A DNA stretch of 64,000 bases from Lentisphaerae bacterium GWF2_50_93 (GTDB taxonomy: Bacteria; Verrucomicrobiota; Lentisphaeria; Victivallales; GWF2-50-93): contig MHBI01000019.1 in the NCBI GenBank assembly GCA_001804815.1, positions 1 to 64,000 on the forward strand, in the 5' to 3' direction. The position numbers and the translations under genes were made by a program. The notes below the pieces were generated by a model. The model was not told the origin of the DNA and did not search any database. It saw only the letters and a program-made list of their open reading frames with translations. Every line of letters starts with the position of its first letter. Within the stretch, counting starts at the first letter, position 1. Positions 1 through 8,046 of the stretch are shown piece by piece.

Positions 1-4
1 AAGT

Positions 5-60
5 CCTTCTCCTTTCTTTTTCTTAAGCTGTTATAATTTAAGAAGGGAGAAGGCTTTTTC
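5..60 (+). terminator. possible intrinsic terminator of an upstream gene
   Basis: An imperfect hairpin pairs CCTTCTCC near the left edge with GGAGAAGG at 46-53 through an A/T-rich, bulged middle, and is followed by CTTTTTC. It could end a plus-strand gene lying to the left of the window. The stem is imperfect and no upstream gene is visible, so this is tentative. Confidence 0.35.
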
Positions 61-196
61 TAACTATTCTATGTTTAACATAAGGTCTTTAGTTGTGCGT
101 ATTTATGAATTAATTTATCCAAAGACACAGCTGAAGCTGTGAGGTACTCCTACATAATGCTCAGTTAGGAAAGATAATTTTGATATAGCCACAAAG

Positions 197-262
197 AATG
201 TGGTACAGGCGTCCCGCCTGTAATTCATTTGTTTTACACAGGCGAGACGCCTGTATCACATT
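197..262. repeat. twin-hairpin intergenic element 1
   Basis: The outer inverted repeat is AATGTG ... CACATT. It encloses two small palindromes, ACAGGCGTCCCGCCTGT and ACAGGCGAGACGCCTGT, separated by a T-rich linker. The element ends four bases before the stop codon of the minus-strand gene that starts at 1487. To its left, 122-150 holds half of another element (CACAGCTGAAGCTGTG followed by ACTCCTAC). Confidence 0.7.
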
Positions 263-266
263 TTCC

Positions 267-1487
267 TCACTCCGCCAGATACGGGCCTAGCGCGGCTTCC
301 ATGGCGATCAGCGAATAGGCTGTCACGAGCTCGGGGATGCTTTCCATCCAGCGGCCATGTTTGTCGTTGAGCCATTCGCCCTGGCCTTTCTGAAGCTCGA
401 GAAGTTTCTTGATGAGATCAACGCGCCAGTGGCATTTCCTGCCGTCCGGAGTTGTGATGATTTCCTCGCCGATCACGGCATTCGCCTTTGCGAAGGTTAT
501 GAGATAGTAGTAATGCCCTTCAGCTCCCATCCCGGGATTCTGGTCGAGAGTGTAGTTCTTGCTCGCCCATTCAACTGCCGCCTTGACTCTCGGATCATCC
601 TTCTTGAGCTTCGCGTAGATCATGCTTTTGAGTCCGGCATATGTCATGCTTCCATATGAACGCAGTCCTTTCTCCTCGAACTTCTCGTCGGCCTTGCTTT
701 CATCCGGCTTGTAGACGAATCCGCCATAGCTGGGATCGTTCTTGTCCTTTACTACCCATACCTGGTCGTTTGATTCAGGGACATGCTGGAGTCGGCTGAG
801 GAACATCACGGCATTGCTCCAGGCGAGATCTGCTTTTTTAGAGTCTTCCGGACTTTTAGCCTTTGGTTCCTTGTCGAGATATTCCGTCAGATAAAGAGCT
901 TCAAGCGCCCACTGCGTGTTTGAAAGGTCTGGTGCGCCGGGACCGGCTTTGCCATAACCTATTCCGCCGAATGCGGGATTATCCTTGCTGGTCGGAGCGG
1001 CCTTGTTGTCCGCATCAACCTGTGAGTCGATCAGGTATTTCCTGGCATTTCGGAGGATCTGTTCGTCCTCGGGCTTGTTGATCATTGCGAGAGTCGCAAG
1101 ACAGATCGATGTCGTGTAGTTCGGGTATTCCTTTTCTACGTTGGCCATCCAGATGGAACCGTCCTTCTGCACGAACTTCAACATGAACTGCCTGGCCTTT
1201 TCAACCGCCGCCACCCTGATCTCGGGATTGAGTTTTGTATGGCTGTTGACGAGTGCCATGGTTATGAGACCTGTTATTGCAGGATGATGAAGCCATGAAC
1301 CGTCTTCCATCTGCTTGTCGGTAAGATAATTGACTCCGCGCTGAATTGACGCACTTGCCTCCCTGAGCAAAGTTTCATCAACTTTTGGAAGCGAGCTCGC
1401 AACGGGCTTCTCATCTGCTCCGAAACCAGCAATTGAAATTAAAAGTCCGGTTGAAGCGGCCAGGGCAAGTTTCTTTAATGTTTTCAT
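267..1487 (-). CDS. secreted squalene-cyclase/prenyltransferase-repeat protein
   Basis: The 406-residue protein has a clear signal peptide (Lys-rich start, hydrophobic stretch to about residue 24), so it is exported. The rest reads as repeated alpha-helical pairs typical of the terpenoid cyclase/prenyltransferase alpha-alpha toroid: a QRGVNYLTDKQMEDGSW segment near residue 49, a GGIGYG...NTQWALEALY segment near 175 and a YGSMTYAGLKSMIYAKL segment near 285. Such proteins are common and mostly uncharacterised in Planctomycetes and Lentisphaerae. I see no DXDD or QW-rich cyclase signature, so a catalytic role is not supported and a binding or scaffold role is equally possible. GGAG lies 9 bases before the ATG. 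Confidence 0.75.
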   Translation of the reverse strand: MKTLKKLALAASTGLLISIAGFGADEKPVASSLPKVDETLLREASASIQRGVNYLTDKQMEDGSWLHHPAITGLITMALVNSHTKLNPEIRVAAVEKARQFMLKFVQKDGSIWMANVEKEYPNYTTSICLATLAMINKPEDEQILRNARKYLIDSQVDADNKAAPTSKDNPAFGGIGYGKAGPGAPDLSNTQWALEALYLTEYLDKEPKAKSPEDSKKADLAWSNAVMFLSRLQHVPESNDQVWVVKDKNDPSYGGFVYKPDESKADEKFEEKGLRSYGSMTYAGLKSMIYAKLKKDDPRVKAAVEWASKNYTLDQNPGMGAEGHYYYLITFAKANAVIGEEIITTPDGRKCHWRVDLIKKLLELQKGQGEWLNDKHGRWMESIPELVTAYSLIAMEAALGPYLAE

Positions 1488-1620
1488 ATGATTAAGTCTC
1501 CTAAAATTTTAACAAAGATAACCTTTGCCCTATGAATCTGCAAGAGCGCAATGTGAGTTTTATTATATTTGGTGGATTTGTTATTAATGGATTCGTTTAT
1601 AAATTCATCCCAGAGGAAAT

Positions 1621-1974
1621 TTATTGATAGCAGTGAATGACTGCGATAACTTCCAACGGCTCTTTTCCGACGGATTTGATCGAGTGTCCGGCTCCACCGC
1701 CTGTCAGGATTGTATCTCCGGGGAAAAGTTTCTCGGTCTTTCCATTGTCTTCGGCTTCGGCCTCGCCACGGGTGATTATGTAGACTTCCTCTTCGTTGTC
1801 ATGGGTGTGGAACCCGATGCTGTCGCCCGGTTCAAGCGTGAGTTTCGCGCAGAGCCTGGTCTTCGCCTTGAGGTCCTTGCCGGCCTCCCAGAAATGTTCG
1901 ATTTTGACCTTGCCATTGCCACCGCGCATCTTCTCGCGGATTTCGCACTTTAAGTCTTTGGCACGATGTATCAT
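1621..1974 (-). CDS. small cupin-domain protein
   Basis: The protein is a 117-residue single-domain cupin. The metal-binding motif region is visible as GDSIGFHTHDNEEEVYIITRGEAE (His-X-His...Glu), followed by PGDTILTGGGAGHSI, the second cupin motif with its His. Cupins of this size bind a metal and small ligands such as sugars; the substrate cannot be read from the sequence. I chose the ATG at 1974 because AGGAGG sits 7-12 bases upstream; an upstream in-frame extension would run through a palindromic repeat. It lies just downstream of the DUF362 gene on the same strand and is probably co-transcribed with it. Confidence 0.8.
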   Translation of the reverse strand: MIHRAKDLKCEIREKMRGGNGKVKIEHFWEAGKDLKAKTRLCAKLTLEPGDSIGFHTHDNEEEVYIITRGEAEAEDNGKTEKLFPGDTILTGGGAGHSIKSVGKEPLEVIAVIHCYQ

Positions 1975-1991
1975 AGTTAGTCCTCCTGTTG

Positions 1992-2057
1992 AAGAAGTAA
2001 CGTGGGCTTTCCAGCCCGCGCTCTTAATCTCGGGCAGGAATGCCCGAGTTACTTCTT
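1992..2057. repeat. twin-hairpin element 2, supplies a stop codon
   Basis: The outer inverted repeat AAGAAGTAAC / GTTACTTCTT flanks two hairpins, GTGGGCTTTCCAGCCCGC and CGGGCAGGAATGCCCG, joined by a linker containing CTCTTAATCT. The right terminus encodes the last two lysines and the TAA stop of the upstream minus-strand DUF362 gene, and the left terminus lies just upstream of the cupin ribosome-binding site. Confidence 0.75.
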
Positions 2058-3188
2058 GAAAAATTTCATTAACGCCATGAATTTCTGGAACGGCGATCTG
2101 AGCTCTACCGCCTTTACCGGACACGCCTCAAGACAGCACATGCAGAGGATACAGCCCTTGGAGTTGACGCGGAATGATCCGCCCTCGGAAAATATCGCTT
2201 TCTGGCTGCACGCCTTGAAGCACTTCCCGCATTTGATGCAGTTCTCCTGGACGATGAACGGACGGTATGTCAGGAGCAGTGTCAGCAAGTGGAACATGCG
2301 TTCCGGGAAACGGTGCAGGATGTCGGATTTCGATCTTGGGATCTTAAGTCTTCCGAGTTTCTCAGCGGCATCGCCGACGAGATCTATATTTTCCTTTTGC
2401 ATTGTACCATGGCCAAGTTCCGAAACTTTCACAAGAAGCTGGATGTCCTGCGGCTTGTATCCGTAGGCGGTGCAGGCGCAGGAGTCGACTGCGACAGAAT
2501 CAAAACCAGCCATGATTATTCCGGACTTGAACGGCCGGCCGTTCGCCGGACCGTCGCCCTGCATCGATTCGACAGCGTCTACGATCACGAAATCCGGTTT
2601 TATCTTTCCAAAGACGGTGGCAATGAAGTTCGCCATCTTCCTGGGGGAAGGGGCAACGGCATGGAACGCGCTCTTGGATTCGCCGACCACGAGTCCATAT
2701 GAATTCTTCACGGCAACGGTGATTTTAGTAAGGATGTGTGTTTTGAGTTTTGGCAGCGAGATGAAGACGTCGAAGCTCTTTAATTCCTTTAATACAGGGA
2801 TATGACCGTAGCCGGGGATTTCAACCCTTTCGAAGTTTTCAATGGGAAGTAGTTCAACCTTCTCCTCGTCGGCGACTTTTTTCATTCCAGTCTTTTCCCA
2901 GAGTTCCTCCCATGGATAGACGCCTGCAGGACTGTCGGCGATCGTGATTTTCTCAACTCCCTTTCTGCGAAGTTCGCGGATTACGGCGCGGACGAATTCC
3001 GGATGGGTCGTAACGCACTGGTCAGGAGTTTTCGCGCTTAGGAGATTGGGTTTCAGAAGGACTTTCGCACCGGGTTTCATCTTTTCCGGCCAGCCGCCTG
3101 CAAGTTCCACCGCAGCCCTGATCTTCTCCTCCAAAAGAGGAAGATCGTATGATTCGCACATTACCGCCGATACTTTTGTCTTGTTCAT
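2049..3188 (-). CDS. DUF362 protein with two [4Fe-4S] ferredoxin motifs
   Basis: The protein has 379 residues. An N-terminal DUF362 domain (about residues 5-300; VLLKPNLLSAKTPDQCVTTHP near 45, then KLKTHILTKITVAVKNSYG near 150) is followed by two Cys clusters, CIKCGKCFKAC and CILCMCCLEACP. Together these give the eight ligands for two [4Fe-4S] clusters. The family is widespread in anaerobes and is presumed to act in electron transfer; no specific reaction is established. There is no export signal. A second member of the family lies at 56.9 kb. The stop codon falls inside the palindromic element at 1992-2057, so the last residues may be element-derived. Confidence 0.85.
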   Translation of the reverse strand: MNKTKVSAVMCESYDLPLLEEKIRAAVELAGGWPEKMKPGAKVLLKPNLLSAKTPDQCVTTHPEFVRAVIRELRRKGVEKITIADSPAGVYPWEELWEKTGMKKVADEEKVELLPIENFERVEIPGYGHIPVLKELKSFDVFISLPKLKTHILTKITVAVKNSYGLVVGESKSAFHAVAPSPRKMANFIATVFGKIKPDFVIVDAVESMQGDGPANGRPFKSGIIMAGFDSVAVDSCACTAYGYKPQDIQLLVKVSELGHGTMQKENIDLVGDAAEKLGRLKIPRSKSDILHRFPERMFHLLTLLLTYRPFIVQENCIKCGKCFKACSQKAIFSEGGSFRVNSKGCILCMCCLEACPVKAVELRSPFQKFMALMKFFKK

Positions 3189-3230
3189 AAGTTGAAATCA
3201 CCAAAATTAAATCTTTTGAAATATTGTTTT

Positions 3231-3300
3231 AGTATGAGTTCACGGCTTTAGACGTGCTTCCGGTTGATGATAAGACACAGCTGAAGCTGTGAACTCCTAC
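3231..3300. repeat. twin-hairpin element 3 (GAGTTC/GAACTC class)
   Basis: GAGTTCACGGCTTTAGACGTG on the left and CACAGCTGAAGCTGTGAACTC on the right form an outer inverted repeat with one hairpin in each half, separated by a roughly 20-base linker. The same class occurs at 22532-22600 and 44983-45050. Confidence 0.65.
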
Positions 3301-3742
3301 AAGGTATATTTATGAGACGACGGTTCCTATGTTTTTAAAAATATATCAAAGTCAAAAATTACCATATGAAAAAGGAATATCAATGTCACCTGCGGGAAAT
3401 TCACCTGCGTGCCCGAAAAAGAGATTGGGGCGCCTCTTGCTTAGGAATAGGACAACGTGTAAGTATTGTTTGTAGTAGCGCATGATTGCGCGTTCTTGAA
3501 GTAGGGACGGGCTTTAGCCTGTCCCATTCTTAGATTAAGATGGTACATGCTGAAGCACGTACCTACTCAACGCGCAAACACGAGCTACTACAAGCGAAAT
3601 CATCCGCATAGACCAGGATGCAAGCCCCGGAAAAGGCACCGCAGGCGTTGAAAGACGTGGAAGAACAAGGTATAGTCAGGTATGGCAATAATGGCACGTG
3701 TAATATTTACTTGGAATTATTCTAATTAAGGAGATATGGCTT
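3301..3742. other. intergenic region upstream of xylF
   Basis: No gene is recognised here. The region contains the nested element at 3471-3592. The 80 bases before xylF are A/T-rich and end in AAGGAGA, the xylF ribosome-binding site. No convincing sugar-repressor operator was seen. Confidence 0.5.
3471..3592. repeat. nested pair of twin-hairpin elements
   Basis: The outer element is bounded by TGTAGTAGC (3471) and its exact complement GCTACTACA (ends 3592), with GCGCATGATTGCGC and CGCGCAAACACG as its hairpin regions. Its linker is interrupted by a second complete element at 3501-3566, bounded by GTAGG and CCTAC, with hairpins GGGACGGGCTTTAGCCTGTCCC and GGTACATGCTGAAGCACGTACC and a central ATTAAGA. 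The arrangement suggests insertion of one element into another. Confidence 0.7.
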
Positions 3743-4849
3743 ATGAAAGGACTTACAGTATCGCTTGTCACGATATCGCTGATATTGAGCGTGTTGATCG
3801 GACTGTCGCTCTACAGGGGAGGTCTGACCGGAGCACCCAGTGATAAAAAGGCTGGGGCAAAGGATGGAGCCGAAAAAGGCAAACCGCACATCGGCCTTTC
3901 CATGGATACCCTGAAAGAAGCGCGCTGGATGCGCGACCGTGACATATTCGTAGCGAAGGTGAAGGAACTCGGAGGCGAAGTTGAAGTGCTGTCGGCAGGC
4001 AGTGATGACATGACTCAGATCCGAAACGTCACCTCCCTCATCACCAACAAGGTCGATGTCATGGTCATCGTCCCGCATGACGGTGCGGCCATGGGCAAGG
4101 GCGTGGATGAGGCGCACAAGGCCGGGATTCCGGTGATCGCATACGACAGGATGATCACCAACTGCGATCTGGATCTCTACATGAGCTTTGACAACGTCAA
4201 GGTCGGAGAAGCGCAGGCGAAGTATCTCGTCGATCATCTCGCGACGCCCGGAAAAGGACGGATCGTCAGGATATATGGCGCGCCCACCGACAACAACGCC
4301 AAACTCTTCAAGGAAGGACAGGACAACGTCCTCAAGCCATACATCGATAAGGGAGATATAAAGGTCGTACATGAGAACTGGGCGACCGACTGGAAGCCGG
4401 ACAAGGCGAAGGACATCATGAATGCCGCGATCACGAACAACGGCAAGGAAATTGATGGAGTCCTGGCGTCGAACGACGGAACCGCCGGCGGTGCGATCCA
4501 GGCGCTGAAGGAAAGCGGCATGGCCGGGAAAGTCCTGGTTACAGGACAGGATGCCGAGCTCTCCGCATGCCAGCGCATTGTCGAAGGATCGCAGGCGATG
4601 ACCATCTACAAGCCGCTTGAGAGGATGGCCAGCCGCGCTGCCGAGACAGCAATGGCGATGGCGCAGGGGAAACCTATCCTGGCAAAAAGCAGCGTTCCCA
4701 ACGGAAAGAAAGACGTCCCCTCGGTACTGATTGAAACCACGTCAGTCGACAAGAACAACATGGTTGACACTGTCATTCAGGACAAGTTCCACGTGTTTGA
4801 GGAAGTGTACCGCAACATTCCAGAAGGGGAAAGACCGAGGAAGCCGTAA
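3743..4849 (+). CDS. xylF: xylose-type ABC transporter substrate-binding protein
   Basis: The 368-residue periplasmic sugar-binding protein has an N-terminal hydrophobic segment (about residues 5-25). It belongs to the type 1 periplasmic binding fold: KPHIGLSMDTLKEARWMRDRD opens the first lobe, and SNDGTAGGAIQALKESG and VTGQDAEL sit at the ligand cleft, as in XylF proteins. It delivers an aldopentose, probably xylose, to the XylGH permease encoded next. AAGGAGA lies 7-13 bases before the ATG. A hairpin (GCGAGCGAAGCTCGC) follows the stop at once. The order xylF-xylG-xylH on one strand supports an operon. The sugar is assigned by family resemblance; ribose or galactose cannot be excluded. Confidence 0.88.
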   Translation: MKGLTVSLVTISLILSVLIGLSLYRGGLTGAPSDKKAGAKDGAEKGKPHIGLSMDTLKEARWMRDRDIFVAKVKELGGEVEVLSAGSDDMTQIRNVTSLITNKVDVMVIVPHDGAAMGKGVDEAHKAGIPVIAYDRMITNCDLDLYMSFDNVKVGEAQAKYLVDHLATPGKGRIVRIYGAPTDNNAKLFKEGQDNVLKPYIDKGDIKVVHENWATDWKPDKAKDIMNAAITNNGKEIDGVLASNDGTAGGAIQALKESGMAGKVLVTGQDAELSACQRIVEGSQAMTIYKPLERMASRAAETAMAMAQGKPILAKSSVPNGKKDVPSVLIETTSVDKNNMVDTVIQDKFHVFEEVYRNIPEGERPRKP

Positions 4850-4968
4850 GCGAGCGAAGCTCGCAAAGTTCGAGAGTTCGAAAATGCGGGAGTTCGGAAG
4901 TTATAAAAACTAAACATTGATTTTGTGTAGTCGTTAATCTGAGTAAAAGGAGGCTGTTTGTCCTTGAA

Positions 4969-5024
4969 AGTATGTCGGGTTTTAACCCGACAATTAGTTG
5001 GCGGTTTAAAAACCGCCCTACTTG
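4969..5024. repeat. twin-hairpin element 4 between xylF and xylG
   Basis: The palindromes TGTCGGGTTTTAACCCGACA and GGCGGTTTAAAAACCGCC are separated by ATTAGTT and bounded by AGTA / CTACTT. A closely related pair in opposite order occurs at 43448-43503. The element sits between two operon genes and may shape mRNA stability or differential expression. Confidence 0.7.
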
Positions 5025-5042
5025 CGAGGCAAATATTCCGCT

Positions 5043-6584
5043 ATGTCTTCGAGTCATAAGATAATATTGCAGGTTGACAGGCTGACCAAGACTTTTCCGG
5101 GTGTCCGCGCCTTGAACCAGGTCTCGTTCGACCTGCGCGAAGGAGAAGTCCATTCGCTCTGCGGTGAGAACGGAGCCGGCAAGTCCACTCTGATAAAATG
5201 CCTTTCTGGAATCTGGACTCACGGTTCATATGACGGGACAATAAAAATCGATGGCAAGGAAGCCGTATTCAATGGTGTGTCTGATTCGGAGCACGCGGGA
5301 ATCGCGGTCATCTACCAGGAACTTGCGCTGGTAAAGGAAATGACGATCGCCGAAAACATCTTCCTAGGGAATGAACCAACGGTTGCCGGGATCATAGACT
5401 GGAATATTGTCTTTTCTGAAACACGGAAGCTGCTCGACCGTTACGGGCTTAAACTGGATCCGGCGTCAGTCGTCGGTGACCTTGGAGTCGGACAGCAGCA
5501 ACTGGTGGAAATTGTGAAGGCGCTGTCAAAGAACAGAAAGATCCTTCTTCTTGATGAACCGACAGCAGCACTAACCGAGACTGAAGTCGAGATTCTTCTC
5601 AACATAATATGGGATCTGCGGAAAAAGGGGATTACCTGCGTCTATATCTCCCACAAGCTGGACGAGGTCTTCGCCATATCCGACCGCATAACGATATTGA
5701 GGGACGGGGAATCCGTCACTACCCTCGAGGCTTCGGCATCGAACAAGCATGAAGTGATCAAGCACATGGTCGGCCGTGAGATAACCCAGCTATTTCCGCG
5801 CCGTCCAACAACTCCTGGAAAACCGTTGCTTGAAGTGACGAATCTTAATGTGTACGACGATCAGAACGACAAGAAGATCCTGCATGACATAAGTTTCGAG
5901 GTGAAAGCCGGTGAGGTTCTGGGTTTCGGAGGGCTCATGGGCGCTGGACGTACAGAGCTCATCATGCATATTTTCGGGGCGTATGGACGGCGCATGAACG
6001 GAAACGTGATGCTGAATGGCAAATCCCTTGATGCCACCACACCTGCGAAATCCATTGCAAGCGGGCTGATGCTTGTAAGCGAAGATCGCAAAAGATATGG
6101 GCTCATCCTGGATCAGAGCATCGGGTTCAACCAGTCGCTTGCCTCACTCGGATCTTTTCTCACCCTCGGGATGTTCATTGACGGAAACCGTGAAGTCAAA
6201 AAAAACTGGGAGTTCTTCAAGTCGCTTCGCGTGAAGGCGCCGGGACTTGATTCCGTTGTAGGCGGTCTCTCGGGTGGAAACCAGCAGAAGGTTGTCATTG
6301 CCAAGGCGCTGATGACCGGTCCGTCTGTAATTTTTTTGGACGAGCCAACTCGCGGAATAGATGTCGGAGCGAAGCAGGAAGTCTATGAACTGATGAATCT
6401 GCTGACCGACAGCGGCAAGGCCGTGGTGCTGGTGTCGAGTGAAATGCCAGAGCTAATGGGCATGAGCGACCGGATGATCATCCTGAGCGAAGGCCATATA
6501 GGCGGCGAGTTCAAACGCGGCGAGGCCGAACAGCACAATATGCTGGAAGCGGCGATGAAGTTCCATGGCAAGGGGAATGCTTGA
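5043..6584 (+). CDS. xylG: xylose-type ABC transporter ATP-binding protein
   Basis: The 513-residue protein contains two fused ABC ATPase domains, the normal layout for carbohydrate importers of the Xyl/Rbs/Mgl class. The first domain has Walker A GENGAGKST, the signature region LGVGQQQLVEI and Walker B ILLLDEPTAA. The second has the degenerate Walker A GGLMGAGRTEL that is usual in this family, then LSGGNQQKVVIAKAL and IFLDEPTRGIDVG. It powers sugar import at the inner face of the cytoplasmic membrane together with the 6710 permease. I chose the ATG at 5043 rather than the TTG at 5022, which overlaps a palindromic element; GAGG lies 13 bases upstream, so the Shine-Dalgarno is weak. Confidence 0.9.
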   Translation: MSSSHKIILQVDRLTKTFPGVRALNQVSFDLREGEVHSLCGENGAGKSTLIKCLSGIWTHGSYDGTIKIDGKEAVFNGVSDSEHAGIAVIYQELALVKEMTIAENIFLGNEPTVAGIIDWNIVFSETRKLLDRYGLKLDPASVVGDLGVGQQQLVEIVKALSKNRKILLLDEPTAALTETEVEILLNIIWDLRKKGITCVYISHKLDEVFAISDRITILRDGESVTTLEASASNKHEVIKHMVGREITQLFPRRPTTPGKPLLEVTNLNVYDDQNDKKILHDISFEVKAGEVLGFGGLMGAGRTELIMHIFGAYGRRMNGNVMLNGKSLDATTPAKSIASGLMLVSEDRKRYGLILDQSIGFNQSLASLGSFLTLGMFIDGNREVKKNWEFFKSLRVKAPGLDSVVGGLSGGNQQKVVIAKALMTGPSVIFLDEPTRGIDVGAKQEVYELMNLLTDSGKAVVLVSSEMPELMGMSDRMIILSEGHIGGEFKRGEAEQHNMLEAAMKFHGKGNA

Positions 6585-6612
6585 AAATAGGCGCAGAGGC
6601 ACAAAGTTCGGA

Positions 6613-6668
6613 AGGTAGGGCGCTTTCGCCGAAAGCGCCGCGGACGACTCGGCGAGTCGTCCCTACCT
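6613..6668. repeat. twin-hairpin element 5 between xylG and xylH
   Basis: The outer repeat AGGTAGGG / CCCTACCT is perfect. Inside are GGCGCTTTCGCCGAAAGCGCC and GGACGACTCGGCGAGTCGTCC. It is the same class as 42704-42769, with entirely different but still self-complementary hairpin sequences. Confidence 0.75.
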
Positions 6669-6709
6669 AAAATATGCGATGAAACAAAGACTACTGAAGG
6701 AGTCGAGCA

Positions 6710-7846
6710 ATGACGAAAAAGATTTCATTACGGGATTTCTCGATGGTGGCGGGACTGCTGCTGATATGGATATTCTTTTCAATGGTCGAGCCGAATTTCC
6801 TTTCGTCGAGGAATCTGACGATGATGGCGATACGCCTGTCATTCACCGCAATCCTGGCGTTTGGAATGCTGCTGGTGCTGTTGCCTGGTCAGATAGACTT
6901 GTCGGTCGGCAGCGGGGCAGGGATGATAGGTGGGATAACATGCGTGCTGATCATAAACCAGGGATGGGGTGCGGGCTCGAGCATGTTGGTTGCACTTTTA
7001 ATTGCGATAGGACTATGGGCATTGATGGGTGCTCTGATAGCCTTCCAGAGGATTCCCGCGTTCATCATCACTCTCGGTGGCATGCTCGTGTACCGAGGTC
7101 TTTTCTGGCGCGTCATCGAATCGAAGACGATCCCGGTACAGCACGGGGATCAGGCGAACCTCCTGTCCATGCTTACCACCGAATATCTTTCCAAGGGATT
7201 GGGATACGTTCTGGCCGGCATCCTGTCGATCCTGGTTCTACTTGCGATCATCAAAGGGAACAGGCAGAGGGCTAAGCACGGTTTTGAAGTCGATCCCTGG
7301 CATATCTCATTTCTGAAGTTCTTTATTGCAACGCAGGTCATCTTCCTGTTTGCGATCAACATGAACCAGTACCAGGGAATTCCTCTGGCGATCATCATAC
7401 TCTGCATCGTCGGATTCCTGATCTACGTCATCACCACGCATACTCCGTTCGGGCGATATCTGTATGCAATAGGAGGGAATGTCGAGGCGGCGGTCCTTTC
7501 AGGCGTGCCGGTCAACCGCGTAATCATCGGCGCCTTCGCCCTGCTGGGTGCGATAGTCGCATTGACAGGATTCATGGCCGCATCATATCAGGGTTCAAGC
7601 TCGACGACGGTTGGGAACCTTATGGAGCTCGATGCGATCGCCGCATGCGTCATCGGAGGCACGAGCCTTGTCGGCGGGCGCGGAAATGTACTTGGAGTGC
7701 TTGTCGGATCGTTGATCATGGTGACCTTGCTGAACGGAATGGAACTGATGAGCATAAACGAAATGGACCAGATGGTGGCGCGCGGACTTGTTCTCATCAT
7801 GGCTGTCTGGCTGGATGTCTTCCTCTCGCGCAAGAAGGCGAGATGA
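6710..7846 (+). CDS. xylH: xylose-type ABC transporter permease
   Basis: The 378-residue integral membrane protein has about ten hydrophobic segments. It carries family landmarks of ribose/xylose permeases: LPGQIDLSVGSGAGMIGG near residue 60, IPAFIITLGGMLVYRG near 115, and GNVEAAVLSGVPV and IGGTSLVGGRGNVLGVLVG in the C-terminal half. It forms the transmembrane channel for the importer with XylG and receives sugar from XylF. GGAG lies about 9 bases before the ATG. The length matches XylH rather than the shorter RbsC. Confidence 0.9.
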   Translation: MTKKISLRDFSMVAGLLLIWIFFSMVEPNFLSSRNLTMMAIRLSFTAILAFGMLLVLLPGQIDLSVGSGAGMIGGITCVLIINQGWGAGSSMLVALLIAIGLWALMGALIAFQRIPAFIITLGGMLVYRGLFWRVIESKTIPVQHGDQANLLSMLTTEYLSKGLGYVLAGILSILVLLAIIKGNRQRAKHGFEVDPWHISFLKFFIATQVIFLFAINMNQYQGIPLAIIILCIVGFLIYVITTHTPFGRYLYAIGGNVEAAVLSGVPVNRVIIGAFALLGAIVALTGFMAASYQGSSSTTVGNLMELDAIAACVIGGTSLVGGRGNVLGVLVGSLIMVTLLNGMELMSINEMDQMVARGLVLIMAVWLDVFLSRKKAR

Positions 7847-7851
7847 GATTG

Positions 7852-7915
7852 GCAGCACAGACATTCCTGTCTGTGTCCTCTTAAACAATTTCGCAGACAG
7901 GAATGTCTGCGCTAC
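7852..7915. repeat. twin-hairpin element 6 after xylH
   Basis: CACAGACATTCCTGTCTGTG and CGCAGACAGGAATGTCTGCG are joined by a linker with TCTTAAACA, ending in GCTAC. A further single hairpin of the same type, CACGGACAGGAATGTCCGTG, follows at about 7925-7944. It begins 5 bases after the xylH stop. Confidence 0.7.
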
Positions 7916-8046
7916 TAAAAAAATCACGGACAGGAATGTCCGTGATACTCAAACATAAATTCCGTCTAGGCTTGAGTTTCCATTGATGAAATATATAATA
8001 ACTTGTTTTTCCATTAAAAGACAAATTATTTCAAGAAAGGCCAATC

